This document shows, in pieces, positions 1-5,370 of a stretch of DNA of 6,402 nucleotides. Positions within the stretch are counted from its first letter, which is position 1. The number at the start of each line of letters is the position of its first letter. The position numbers were made by a program, and so were the translations under genes. The notes under the pieces were generated by a model. It ran no database searches. It had not been told where the DNA came from and saw only the letters and a program-made list of their open reading frames with translations. Origin of the DNA: UBA9732 sp963615565 (GTDB taxonomy: Bacteria; Spirochaetota; Spirochaetia; Sphaerochaetales; Sphaerochaetaceae); the NCBI GenBank assembly GCA_963615565.1, contig CAVEGR010000144.1, forward strand, positions 1 to 6,402. Direction: 5' to 3'.

Positions 1-1034
1 GGCAGGAAGTCCCTTCAATATGGGATGCTGTCAGATATGAAGTTGATAAACAAAACAAAAAAGGGCTTTTCATTCTGACCGGCTCCTCTACCCCTAAAAG
101 AAAGGGTATACTTCATAGTGGAGCAGGTAGAATTGGCATACTGAAAATGAGAACTATGTCTCTCTATGAAGCAGGTTTTTCCAGTGGCTGTGTTTCCCTC
201 TCTGACATTTTCAATGGTTCTTTTAATAACGCTATTACAGGCGAAGTCAGTCTAAAAGATTTAGCGTCATACATCGTAAGAGGTGGCTGGCCTGAAAATC
301 TGAATGTACCGCTCGAAGATATTTCAGTCCTACCAAAAGCATATCTAGATGCAATAATTTATGACGACTCTCAAAGACTTGATGGCATTCACTATGATAT
401 TTCAAAGATGGAGCTACTCCTGCGTTCCCTTGCTAGAAATGAAAGCACGACTGCAACAAAGAAGAAACTGCTTAATGATATAAAGGAAAATGAAGGAGAA
501 AAAATAGATGAAGATACAATAACAACATATCTTAATGTATTTTCACGACTTTTCCTTTTGGACAATCAACAGCCGTTCTCCACTAATACTAGATCACAAA
601 TACGAGTAAAACAGGCAGAGAAGAGGCATTTCTGCGATCCATCCTTAGCATGTTCTCTTTTGAAACTGTCTCCAGACATGTTGATAGGTGACCTAGAAAC
701 ATTCGGCTTTATGTTTGAAGCACTGGTTGAAAGAGATTTGAAGATTTATGCAGATTCAATCGAAGCTTCTTTGTTCCATTATCAAGATTATAACAACAGA
801 GAACTTGACGCAGTAATTGAACTGAAAGACGGTAGATGGTGTGCCATTGAAATAAAGCTTGGAGCAAATCAGATAGACAAAGCAGCACAAAACCTTATCA
901 AGATAAGCGAAAGTATAAGTCAAAACGGAGGAATATCTCCATCTTTTCTGATTGTGATATGCGGGTTGTCAAATGCAGCCTATCAAAGACCTGACGGGGT
1001 ATATGTCATCCCAATAACTGCATTAAGACCTTAG
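1..1034 (+). CDS. AAA+ ATPase with DUF4143 C-terminal domain (5' end outside window)
   Basis: The reading frame is open from the window edge (first complete codon at 3), giving 343 visible residues; the P-loop half is missing. Visible residues 2-9 (EVPSIWDA) and 21-29 (GLFILTGSS) match the stretch after Walker B and the sensor-1 strand of the AAA_14 family, followed by HSGAGRI (38-44) and MRTMSLYEAG (49-58). The rest is DUF4143: a GGWPE motif near residue 95, then a PD-(D/E)XK-like core with ELD (about 267-269) and EIK (283-285) in strands typical of nuclease folds. The family is widespread and patchily distributed in bacteria and archaea; its molecular role is not established, so only ATP binding and a nuclease-like fold can be claimed. 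The internal ATG at 147 is not the start, because conserved family sequence continues upstream of it. Neighbouring restriction-gene remnants fit an accessory region. Confidence 0.9.
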   Translation, partial: QEVPSIWDAVRYEVDKQNKKGLFILTGSSTPKRKGILHSGAGRIGILKMRTMSLYEAGFSSGCVSLSDIFNGSFNNAITGEVSLKDLASYIVRGGWPENLNVPLEDISVLPKAYLDAIIYDDSQRLDGIHYDISKMELLLRSLARNESTTATKKKLLNDIKENEGEKIDEDTITTYLNVFSRLFLLDNQQPFSTNTRSQIRVKQAEKRHFCDPSLACSLLKLSPDMLIGDLETFGFMFEALVERDLKIYADSIEASLFHYQDYNNRELDAVIELKDGRWCAIEIKLGANQIDKAAQNLIKISESISQNGGISPSFLIVICGLSNAAYQRPDGVYVIPITALRP

Positions 1035-1059
1035 CAAACTTAACATAATTATAATTTAG

Positions 1060-1076
1060 AGGTTTTTCCAAAATCT
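1060..1076. terminator. Short AT-rich hairpin after the ATPase gene, possible weak terminator
   Basis: AGGTTTT and AAAATCT (7-bp arms, one G-U pair) flank a TCC loop, 26 bases past the ATPase stop. No clean T-run follows, so termination is only a guess. The same AGGTTTTT-centred sequence recurs at two other intergenic positions in this window (2381-2396, 5838-5855). Confidence 0.3.
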
Positions 1077-1130
1077 GAGATAGTTAAATGCCAATACTAT
1101 CCTTTTCCGTAGACTCACTGAATTTCCAAG

Positions 1131-1257
1131 TTACTTTTTCTCAGTTTTCTGCTCTAGAAGAGCAATTGATTCTAGATAATCTCTCTCAACCCTGTCAGTG
1201 TACGGCATAATGAATCTTGTTCTGAACCTTTTTGAAGAAAGAGATAGAAATCTCAGC
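1131..1257 (-). pseudogene. rhuM: RhuM-family (virulence RhuM) gene remnant, frameshifted
   Basis: On the - strand one frame (1257 to 1195) reads FFKKVQNKIHYAVH and then stops. This resembles the conserved internal RhuM stretch of the type FFxxVQNKxHYAVxGxTAAE. A second frame (1208 to 1131) reads TDRVERDYLESIALLEQK and ends after a short lysine-rich tail, similar to RhuM C-termini. The two pieces lie in different frames and most of the protein is absent, so this is a decayed fragment with an internal deletion. RhuM genes of unknown function are often embedded in type I restriction-modification loci, which fits the adjoining hsdR remnant. The first piece is recognised with fair confidence; the second is weaker and rests on position and general similarity. 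Confidence 0.5.
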
Positions 1258-1423
1258 CTTTGGGTCGTACACGGAATGCAACATTTCCCTTCAGACTAAT
1301 ACGGCCGTCCGTTATCTGCGTCTCCATTGTGATATGATCTTTCCACTTTTTCTCAATAGCAGGCATAATATAGTTGAGTTTTATATCTTCCTCTGTCATT
1401 TGATTAGTTGGAATAATACTCAC
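1253..1423 (-). pseudogene. hsdR: N-terminal remnant of type I restriction enzyme R subunit (EcoEI-like HsdR)
   Basis: The - strand reads 56 residues from a GTG at 1423, including MTEEDIKLNYIMPAIEKKW and ITDGRISLKGN. This is the characteristic N-terminus of EcoEI-type HsdR subunits, which form the DNA-cleaving, ATP-driven translocase part of type I restriction enzymes. A full subunit has several hundred to over a thousand residues; here the frame stops at 1253 just before the expected nuclease motifs. I place the start at GTG 1423 because AAGGGGAG (1428-1435) sits 4 bases upstream; ATG at 1399 and ATG at 1474 lack such a site. The 5' end therefore looks original while everything after codon 56 is lost, and RhuM-like sequence follows at once. 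A functional peptide is unlikely. Confidence 0.75.
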
Positions 1424-1524
1424 TTTTCTCCCCTTCTCTTCAAAATGATTATAACACTGATAATTATTGAACATATCTTACCATATTTCCAACATAGAAT
1501 GAAGAAACGAACCAACAAAGCTTT

Positions 1525-1536
1525 ATGCATATGCAT
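1525..1536. promoter_or_regulatory. Perfect 12-bp palindrome upstream of the flavoprotein gene
   Basis: ATGCATATGCAT is its own reverse complement and lies 28 bases before the chosen ATG at 1565. It could be an operator in the leader or promoter of the downstream gene. No convincing -35/-10 pair is visible around it, so the regulatory role is a guess. Confidence 0.25.
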
Positions 1537-1564
1537 TTTCAATACTTTGATGTATATTGTGTCC

Positions 1565-2032
1565 ATGAGACGAACAGAAAGAGAAGTAACATCCATCCAA
1601 TCTATTTATGATATTCTTTCACGCTGTACTGTTATACATATAGCAATGAATGACGAGCCAGGCCCTTATGTTATTCCAATGACTTTTGGAGTGGAGCTTT
1701 CAGACAACAAAATAATTATTTATTTTCACAGTGCTTTAGAAGGCCATAAGAATGATCTACTTAATAATGATGCAAACGTTACTGTGGAGGCAGTCCTTTA
1801 CTACAGAACTGAAGAAACAGGAATGGAAATTACTGCAAAATATGAAAGCGTCATAGGTAGAGGAAAAGCAGTAAGACTCACAGAAACAAAAGATAAAGTT
1901 CACGGCTTGAAGATTATCTTGGACCATTATTCACGAACAGGTTTTCCAGTAGAATCCTGTAAAGGCTTATCAAAATGTGATGTGTTTTGCGTTGTCCTTG
2001 ATACAGTTACTGGCAAGCACAACATAGACTAA
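1565..2032 (+). CDS. Pyridoxamine 5'-phosphate oxidase-like flavoprotein, Nim (nitroimidazole resistance) family
   Basis: The 155-residue product has the usual length and pattern of NimA-like proteins: MRRTEREVTS at the N-terminus, GPYVIPMTFG (33-42), YFHSALEGHK (53-62), YESVIGRGKA (93-102) and a C-terminal VTGK. The family has a split beta-barrel that binds FMN or a related flavin. Some members reduce nitroimidazoles; most chromosomal homologues have unknown substrates, so resistance should not be assumed. The frame is open far upstream (to 1232), but that part is antisense to the hsdR remnant and unlike the family. ATG 1565 gives the canonical MRR start; ATG 1550 is an alternative adding five residues. 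Neither has a clear ribosome binding site, which is unusual beside the good sites of other genes here. Confidence 0.87.
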   Translation: MRRTEREVTSIQSIYDILSRCTVIHIAMNDEPGPYVIPMTFGVELSDNKIIIYFHSALEGHKNDLLNNDANVTVEAVLYYRTEETGMEITAKYESVIGRGKAVRLTETKDKVHGLKIILDHYSRTGFPVESCKGLSKCDVFCVVLDTVTGKHNID

Positions 2033-2179
2033 AGAGCTTTTCACTCTAAATCAATCAAACTTTACTTAATATTGTTTTGTGGAAGTATGTAAATGGACGT
2101 TGGCATGTATCTGAAATAGGAAAAAGGTTTGCCAAGTTAGCCAATTCCAAAGTTCTAGAGTTCTACAAATTCAAGAATT

Positions 2180-2301
2180 GATTCTAGAAAAGAGTTTTGC
2201 TTCAAATAGACTCAAAAATTGATTCTAGAAAAGAGTTTTACTCCAAATAGACTCAAAAATTGATTCTAGAAAAAAGTTTTGCTCCAAATAGAATCAAAAT
2301 T
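2180..2301. repeat. Three tandem copies of a 41-bp repeat
   Basis: Units start at 2180, 2221 and 2262, each opening with GATTCTAGAAAA and ending in CAAAAATT or CAAAATT. Units 1 and 2 differ at two positions; unit 3 is 40 bases with a few changes. A degenerate partial copy seems to precede them (about 2154-2179). Unit junctions form an imperfect dyad, TAGACTCAA-AAA-TTGATTCTA. Since 41 is not a multiple of three and the units hold stops, they are not coding. Array length may vary between strains. Confidence 0.9.
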
Positions 2302-2330
2302 GATGCGTAAGTCCTATGATTTAGAAACTG

Positions 2331-2350
2331 TAACAAAATAAACTTTGTTA
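2331..2350. promoter_or_regulatory. 20-bp dyad, possible operator at the acyltransferase promoter
   Basis: TAACAAA and TTTGTTA are perfect 7-bp inverted arms separated by 6 bases. The right arm overlaps the candidate -35 element (2345-2350), a typical place for a repressor site. I do not recognise the regulator. Confidence 0.4.
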
Positions 2351-2374
2351 AAACGCTCTAAAATGTAATACAAT
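2345..2374 (+). promoter_or_regulatory. Candidate sigma-70-type promoter for the acyltransferase gene
   Basis: TTGTTA (2345-2350; 4 of 6 to TTGACA) and TACAAT (2369-2374; 5 of 6 to TATAAT) are spaced by 18 bases. The predicted start of transcription, near 2381, gives a leader of roughly 54 bases ending in a good ribosome binding site. Confidence 0.5.
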
Positions 2375-2381
2375 GTCAAAA

Positions 2382-2396
2382 GGTTTTTGAAAAACC
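2382..2396 (+). other. Short hairpin at the predicted 5' end of the acyltransferase mRNA
   Basis: GGTTTTT and AAAAACC are perfect 7-bp arms around a single G, starting about 8 bases after the candidate -10 box. If the promoter call is right, the message begins with this hairpin, which could stabilise the 5' end; alternatively it is a DNA operator or a copy of a dispersed palindrome. Confidence 0.4.
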
Positions 2397-2420
2397 CACT
2401 CAAAGAAGCCAAAAGTAACA

Positions 2421-2428
2421 GGAAGGGA
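2421..2428 (+). promoter_or_regulatory. Ribosome binding site fixing the acyltransferase start
   Basis: GGAAGGGA ends 6 bases before ATG 2435. It decides the start in favour of 2435 over an in-frame TTG at 2387, which lies inside the upstream hairpin and has no such site. Confidence 0.75.
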
Positions 2429-2434
2429 ATTAAC

Positions 2435-3736
2435 ATGAAATACAGCACGCAAGAAGCAAAGAGAAAAAAGCTTACACTGGAGGAGAAGTTATACAAACGA
2501 GAACTTCACAAGCCAAATGCCATACTGTACTGGATTCTTATGCTCGTAATCTTTTTCCTAAACAAAAAAACCAAAACACACTTTACATATAAAGCAAGAC
2601 CTGGCAAGGAAAAAGGCCCTTTTATTCTCATAAGTAACCATGCAAGCAGAGTAGAATATCAGTTTACAGCTCCTCCATGTTTACCAAATAGACTCAATTA
2701 TGTTGTAGGCTTCAACGAATTTTTCCGCTTTCCACTCAGCGTAGTTCTTAAAACAATGCAAGTAATTCCAAAGAAAAACTTCACTCCGGACATCTATGCA
2801 GTTCAACAAATAAGAAGAATCATTAAACATGGTGGAAGCGTTTGTATTCTACCAGAAGGAATGAGTTCCATAACAGGAATGGCACAGCCTATCATTCCAG
2901 GAGGTGCCAAGATGATAAAAAAACTTGGAGTGCCTGTGTATTATACAAAAATATCGGGTGCATATCTCACATATACCAAGCACTGTTTAGATGAAAGGCC
3001 CGGAAGAGTTGACGTTGTTGTAGACCAAATGTTCACACCTCAGCAACTAAAAGCAATGACCGTAGAAGAAATTGAAGATACTATCAACAGACTCATTGCC
3101 CATGATGACTACATATGGAACAAAACAGAGCAAGTGCGCTTCAACGGAAAAGGCCAAATGGCAAAAAACTTAGACAGCCTACTTTACATGTGCCCTAAAT
3201 GCAATGCCATGCACAAGATGAAAACACAAGGCAACACAATGACATGCCTTGAATGTGGCAATACAGTTGAGCTAGATGAATATTACAATCTCACGCCGGT
3301 TGGAGAAGCTAGCCAATGTCCTCCTCTTGTGACGGACTGGACAATACTTGAACGCCAACAGGCCAAGAAAGATATCCAAAACCCAAACTTCACATTCAGT
3401 GAAAACGTCAAACTTGGCACTCTTCCCAAATATCACCTTCTCAAACATGCCGATACTTCTGAAATAACAGGAGAAGGAGTACTAACTCTAAACCACGAAG
3501 GGCTTTGGTTTAAGGGAACAAAAGAAGGAAAGCCATTTGAATTTCATCTGCCAACCAGCCAAGTATTCACTTACGGCATGTGCACTGACATAACACGCTT
3601 TTACACATTTATAGATGGTGAGTTCATAGAGTTCTACCCTACCCGCAATGATGTACTTAGATGGTTTCACCTCACAGAAGAAATGCACCGTCTACATGAT
3701 GGAGTTTGGCAGGATACACAATACCGTCACTGTTGA
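2435..3736 (+). CDS. PlsC-like lysophospholipid (1-acylglycerol-3-phosphate) acyltransferase with C-terminal zinc ribbon
   Basis: This 433-residue protein has a probable membrane helix at about 29-42 and then a PlsC/LPLAT acyltransferase domain (about 60-225). Family enzymes transfer an acyl chain to lysophosphatidate or a related lipid at the inner face of the membrane. Motif I reads NHASRVE (68-74), so the usual HX4D is HX4E (H69, E74). Motif III reads PEGMSSITG (140-148), lacking the usual arginine of EGTRS, and GVPV at 165-168 fits motif IV. A zinc ribbon follows, C253-x2-C256 and C271-x2-C274, then about 155 residues I cannot assign. A typical PlsC is about 240 residues, so the tail is a large addition; similar acyltransferases with ribbon tails occur in some anaerobes. 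The motif changes leave the substrate open. It has its own promoter candidate and converges on the next gene with a 21-base gap and no clear terminator. Confidence 0.85.
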   Translation: MKYSTQEAKRKKLTLEEKLYKRELHKPNAILYWILMLVIFFLNKKTKTHFTYKARPGKEKGPFILISNHASRVEYQFTAPPCLPNRLNYVVGFNEFFRFPLSVVLKTMQVIPKKNFTPDIYAVQQIRRIIKHGGSVCILPEGMSSITGMAQPIIPGGAKMIKKLGVPVYYTKISGAYLTYTKHCLDERPGRVDVVVDQMFTPQQLKAMTVEEIEDTINRLIAHDDYIWNKTEQVRFNGKGQMAKNLDSLLYMCPKCNAMHKMKTQGNTMTCLECGNTVELDEYYNLTPVGEASQCPPLVTDWTILERQQAKKDIQNPNFTFSENVKLGTLPKYHLLKHADTSEITGEGVLTLNHEGLWFKGTKEGKPFEFHLPTSQVFTYGMCTDITRFYTFIDGEFIEFYPTRNDVLRWFHLTEEMHRLHDGVWQDTQYRHC

Positions 3737-3757
3737 AAGACTAGAACATAAAAAATA

Positions 3758-4462
3758 TTAACAACAATAGCCTGAAACGTCACTAATAAGGCCTTTTCTT
3801 ACCCAATACCTAGCTAAATAGATCATTGTTGTGTCACAAAGAGCAACAATCCATTTAAGCAAATATGTAGATGCCATAATTTGAAGAAGTACAGATGTTT
3901 CATACACTCCCCAAAATGCAATTAAAGTAAATACAAGCGTATCTATAAGCTGACTTACAAACGTACTAAAGTTATTTCTAAGCCACAGATGTTTTCCAGC
4001 TGTCTTACGTCTCCAAAAATTATAAGCCCAAACATCATGGTAATTACTCAAAAGATATGCAATAACAGAACCTAATGCAATGCGAGGCATAAGACCAAAA
4101 ATAGTTTGAAGACTGTCTTGTGCAATATCAGAAGAAGATGGAACAAAAAACAAAGCCATTTGCATTAAAACAGTCAATGCAACAAGTGCAAAAAAACCAT
4201 AGCCAACAGATGTTTTTGCATCTTTTTCTCCATAAAACTCGTTGAGAATATCGGTTGCAAGAAAACTAGTAGAATAAACAATGTTTCCCAAGGTGGCTTC
4301 AAAACCAAAGAGAATTACATTTTTAGTTACTTGAATGTTTGCAATCATACAGCTGATTGGAATCCAGATTAAAAGACCAATCTTACCCCACTTTTTGAAT
4401 GCAAACATAATGAGAGCAAAGTTTAGCACCATCATGCCAAACCATAAAAGAATATTTGTCAT
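3758..4462 (-). CDS. yhhQ: Queuosine precursor transporter, YhhQ family (DUF165)
   Basis: This 234-residue integral membrane protein has about six hydrophobic segments and the YhhQ signature blocks: ANIQVTKN (41-48), GNIVYSTSFLATDILNEFYG (59-78) and LWLRNNFSTFVSQLIDT (159-175). In E. coli, YhhQ imports the queuosine precursors preQ0 and preQ1, used to modify the tRNA wobble base; related proteins in other bacteria may take up queuine or queuosine, so the exact ligand here is open. The ATG overlaps the stop of the upstream ACT gene by 4 bases (ATGA, 4459-4462), and AAGGA lies about 7 bases upstream inside that gene, indicating translational coupling. No other queuosine gene lies in the window, and no preQ1 riboswitch is visible upstream. 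Confidence 0.92.
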   Translation of the reverse strand: MTNILLWFGMMVLNFALIMFAFKKWGKIGLLIWIPISCMIANIQVTKNVILFGFEATLGNIVYSTSFLATDILNEFYGEKDAKTSVGYGFFALVALTVLMQMALFFVPSSSDIAQDSLQTIFGLMPRIALGSVIAYLLSNYHDVWAYNFWRRKTAGKHLWLRNNFSTFVSQLIDTLVFTLIAFWGVYETSVLLQIMASTYLLKWIVALCDTTMIYLARYWVRKGLISDVSGYCC

Positions 4463-5121
4463 TTTTTTCCTTGAAGATTCTGAAGTACCCTATAAGCTTC
4501 AAAGCTATCTGTACGTCTAATTACGAATGTAAGCTCTGAAATAGTTGAAACTATCTCGTATACGTTAATGCTATTCCAAGCAAGTCTACGGGCAGCCTCA
4601 TAGACAATACCAGGAGTTTGGATAAAGTTAGAACCAAAACTCATAGTCAATGCAACCAAATCATCCTGCTTGTACATATATTTGAATGAACTGAGAATTT
4701 TCTCAATATGAGGCACAAGTTTCTCGGAAGTTGCAATAGTAACTTCACTTGAGCCAAAAATAACATTTAAGAAATCTGTTCCACCATTGCGGCCTGAAAG
4801 ATCATAAAGACTTGCAAGATGTTGAATGAGTTCAGGAGTTTTTGCATAATTGTAATCAACAATATTAGTGTGCATTACAATTGTATAATTAACACCATCA
4901 GAGCTTTTCTGTCCTTCCATTCTATTGAGCTCTGTGGCATATCTTCTCAAAGCCATAATAATTGCCGTTTCTTTTACTTCCTTATTACAGGCCTGAGATA
5001 CCTCATCTAGGATACTTTCTGTAAAATTTGTATAATTCAAAAAACCTTTTCTAAGAACATCCCTCAAAAATGGTGTTCTATCAACAATTTCTCTAACCTT
5101 TTTGCTAACAGATTCTGCCAT
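4459..5121 (-). CDS. ACT-domain protein of unknown function
   Basis: The product is 220 residues. The N-terminal part (about 1-70) is helical, with PFLRDVLRKGFLNYT (17-31) and IIMALRRYA (54-62), a layout I associate with small ACT proteins in archaea and some bacteria. Residues about 157-218 form an ACT domain like the regulatory domains of aspartate kinases, with SFGSNFIQTPGIVYEAARRL and INVYEIVSTISELTFVI as its strands and helix. ACT domains usually bind amino acids or other small ligands. No kinase or other catalytic domain is attached, so it may be a ligand-sensing or regulatory protein. AGGAG sits 7 bases before ATG 5121. It is first in a two-gene operon with the queuosine-precursor transporter; whether the two act together is unknown. 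Confidence 0.8.
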   Translation of the reverse strand: MAESVSKKVREIVDRTPFLRDVLRKGFLNYTNFTESILDEVSQACNKEVKETAIIMALRRYATELNRMEGQKSSDGVNYTIVMHTNIVDYNYAKTPELIQHLASLYDLSGRNGGTDFLNVIFGSSEVTIATSEKLVPHIEKILSSFKYMYKQDDLVALTMSFGSNFIQTPGIVYEAARRLAWNSINVYEIVSTISELTFVIRRTDSFEAYRVLQNLQGKK

Positions 5122-5146
5122 AATCTCACTCCTAGAGCATTTTTAA

Positions 5147-5160
5147 GTTATTTTAATAAC
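5147..5160. promoter_or_regulatory. 14-bp dyad overlapping the ACT-yhhQ promoter
   Basis: GTTATT-TT-AATAAC has perfect 6-bp arms and covers the candidate -10 element of the leftward promoter. It may be an operator, though AT-rich dyads of this size also arise by chance. Confidence 0.3.
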
Positions 5161-5179
5161 ATTTTGCACCTTTTTGCAA
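5150..5179 (-). promoter_or_regulatory. Candidate promoter for the ACT-yhhQ operon
   Basis: Read on the - strand, TTGCAA (5179-5174; 4 of 6) and TAAAAT (5155-5150; 5 of 6) are 18 bases apart, giving a leader of about 20 bases before ATG 5121 with AGGAG in it. Confidence 0.4.
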
Positions 5180-5249
5180 CACTTTAGCCCGTATGCAACA
5201 AAAAAAGTTATAAGTCTTCAAACAAGTTGCAATCTTACAAATCTCATAC

Positions 5250-5265
5250 AAACTACAAATAGTGT
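5250..5265. promoter_or_regulatory. Candidate NrdR box 1
   Basis: AAACTACAAATAGTGT agrees at 13 of 16 positions, by hand comparison, with the NrdR-box consensus ACACWATATATWGTGT as I recall it. It lies about 105 bases upstream of nrdR. Confidence 0.35.
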
Positions 5266-5300
5266 TATACAACTGTTACTTAAAAGAGTTACAAAATATC

Positions 5301-5327
5301 TAGACACTATTTATATGTTGTTATATG
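5301..5327 (+). promoter_or_regulatory. Candidate nrdR promoter
   Basis: TAGACA (5301-5306; 5 of 6 to TTGACA) and TATATG (5322-5327) are spaced by a short 15 bases. The region between them holds candidate NrdR box 2, so occupancy there would block RNA polymerase. The short spacer makes the call tentative. Confidence 0.35.
5304..5319. promoter_or_regulatory. Candidate NrdR box 2
   Basis: ACACTATTTATATGTT agrees at 12 of 16 positions with ACACWATATATWGTGT; the left half is nearly perfect and the right half is poor. It sits between the candidate -35 and -10 elements of nrdR, 54 bases (about five helical turns) from box 1. Confidence 0.3.
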
Positions 5328-5370
5328 CTTACAAGCAGAGCCTATTGAAAAACAAAGAAGGAATAACATT

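Larger units (their letters stand above)
2033..2434. other. Non-coding stretch of about 400 bases between flavoprotein and acyltransferase genes
   Basis: No convincing gene is present. One + strand frame is open from 2050 to about 2180 but lacks an ATG near its start, lacks a ribosome binding site and resembles nothing I know. The right half holds, in order, a tandem repeat, a dyad, a promoter candidate, a hairpin and the ribosome binding site for the acyltransferase, listed separately. Confidence 0.7.

Noticed and set aside
1232..1564. N-terminal extension of the Nim-like reading frame
   Set aside because: It is antisense to the hsdR remnant, does not resemble the family, and the family's usual N-terminus begins at ATG 1565.
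2050..2182. Open + strand frame after the Nim gene
   Set aside because: No suitable start codon, no ribosome binding site and no recognisable similarity; it ends at the edge of the tandem repeat.
2180..2301. CRISPR array
   Set aside because: The copies are directly tandem with no unique spacers between them, and there are no cas genes.
2387..2434. TTG start for the acyltransferase
   Set aside because: It lies inside the GGTTTTT hairpin and lacks a ribosome binding site; ATG 2435 has a strong one 6 bases upstream.
3737..3757. Terminator between the convergent acyltransferase and transporter genes
   Set aside because: The 21-base gap is A/T-rich but forms no stem that I can find.
5122..5190. 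preQ1 riboswitch before the operon containing the YhhQ transporter
   Set aside because: The predicted leader is only about 20 bases, and I see no preQ1 aptamer pattern on the - strand; regulation through such an element is not supported.
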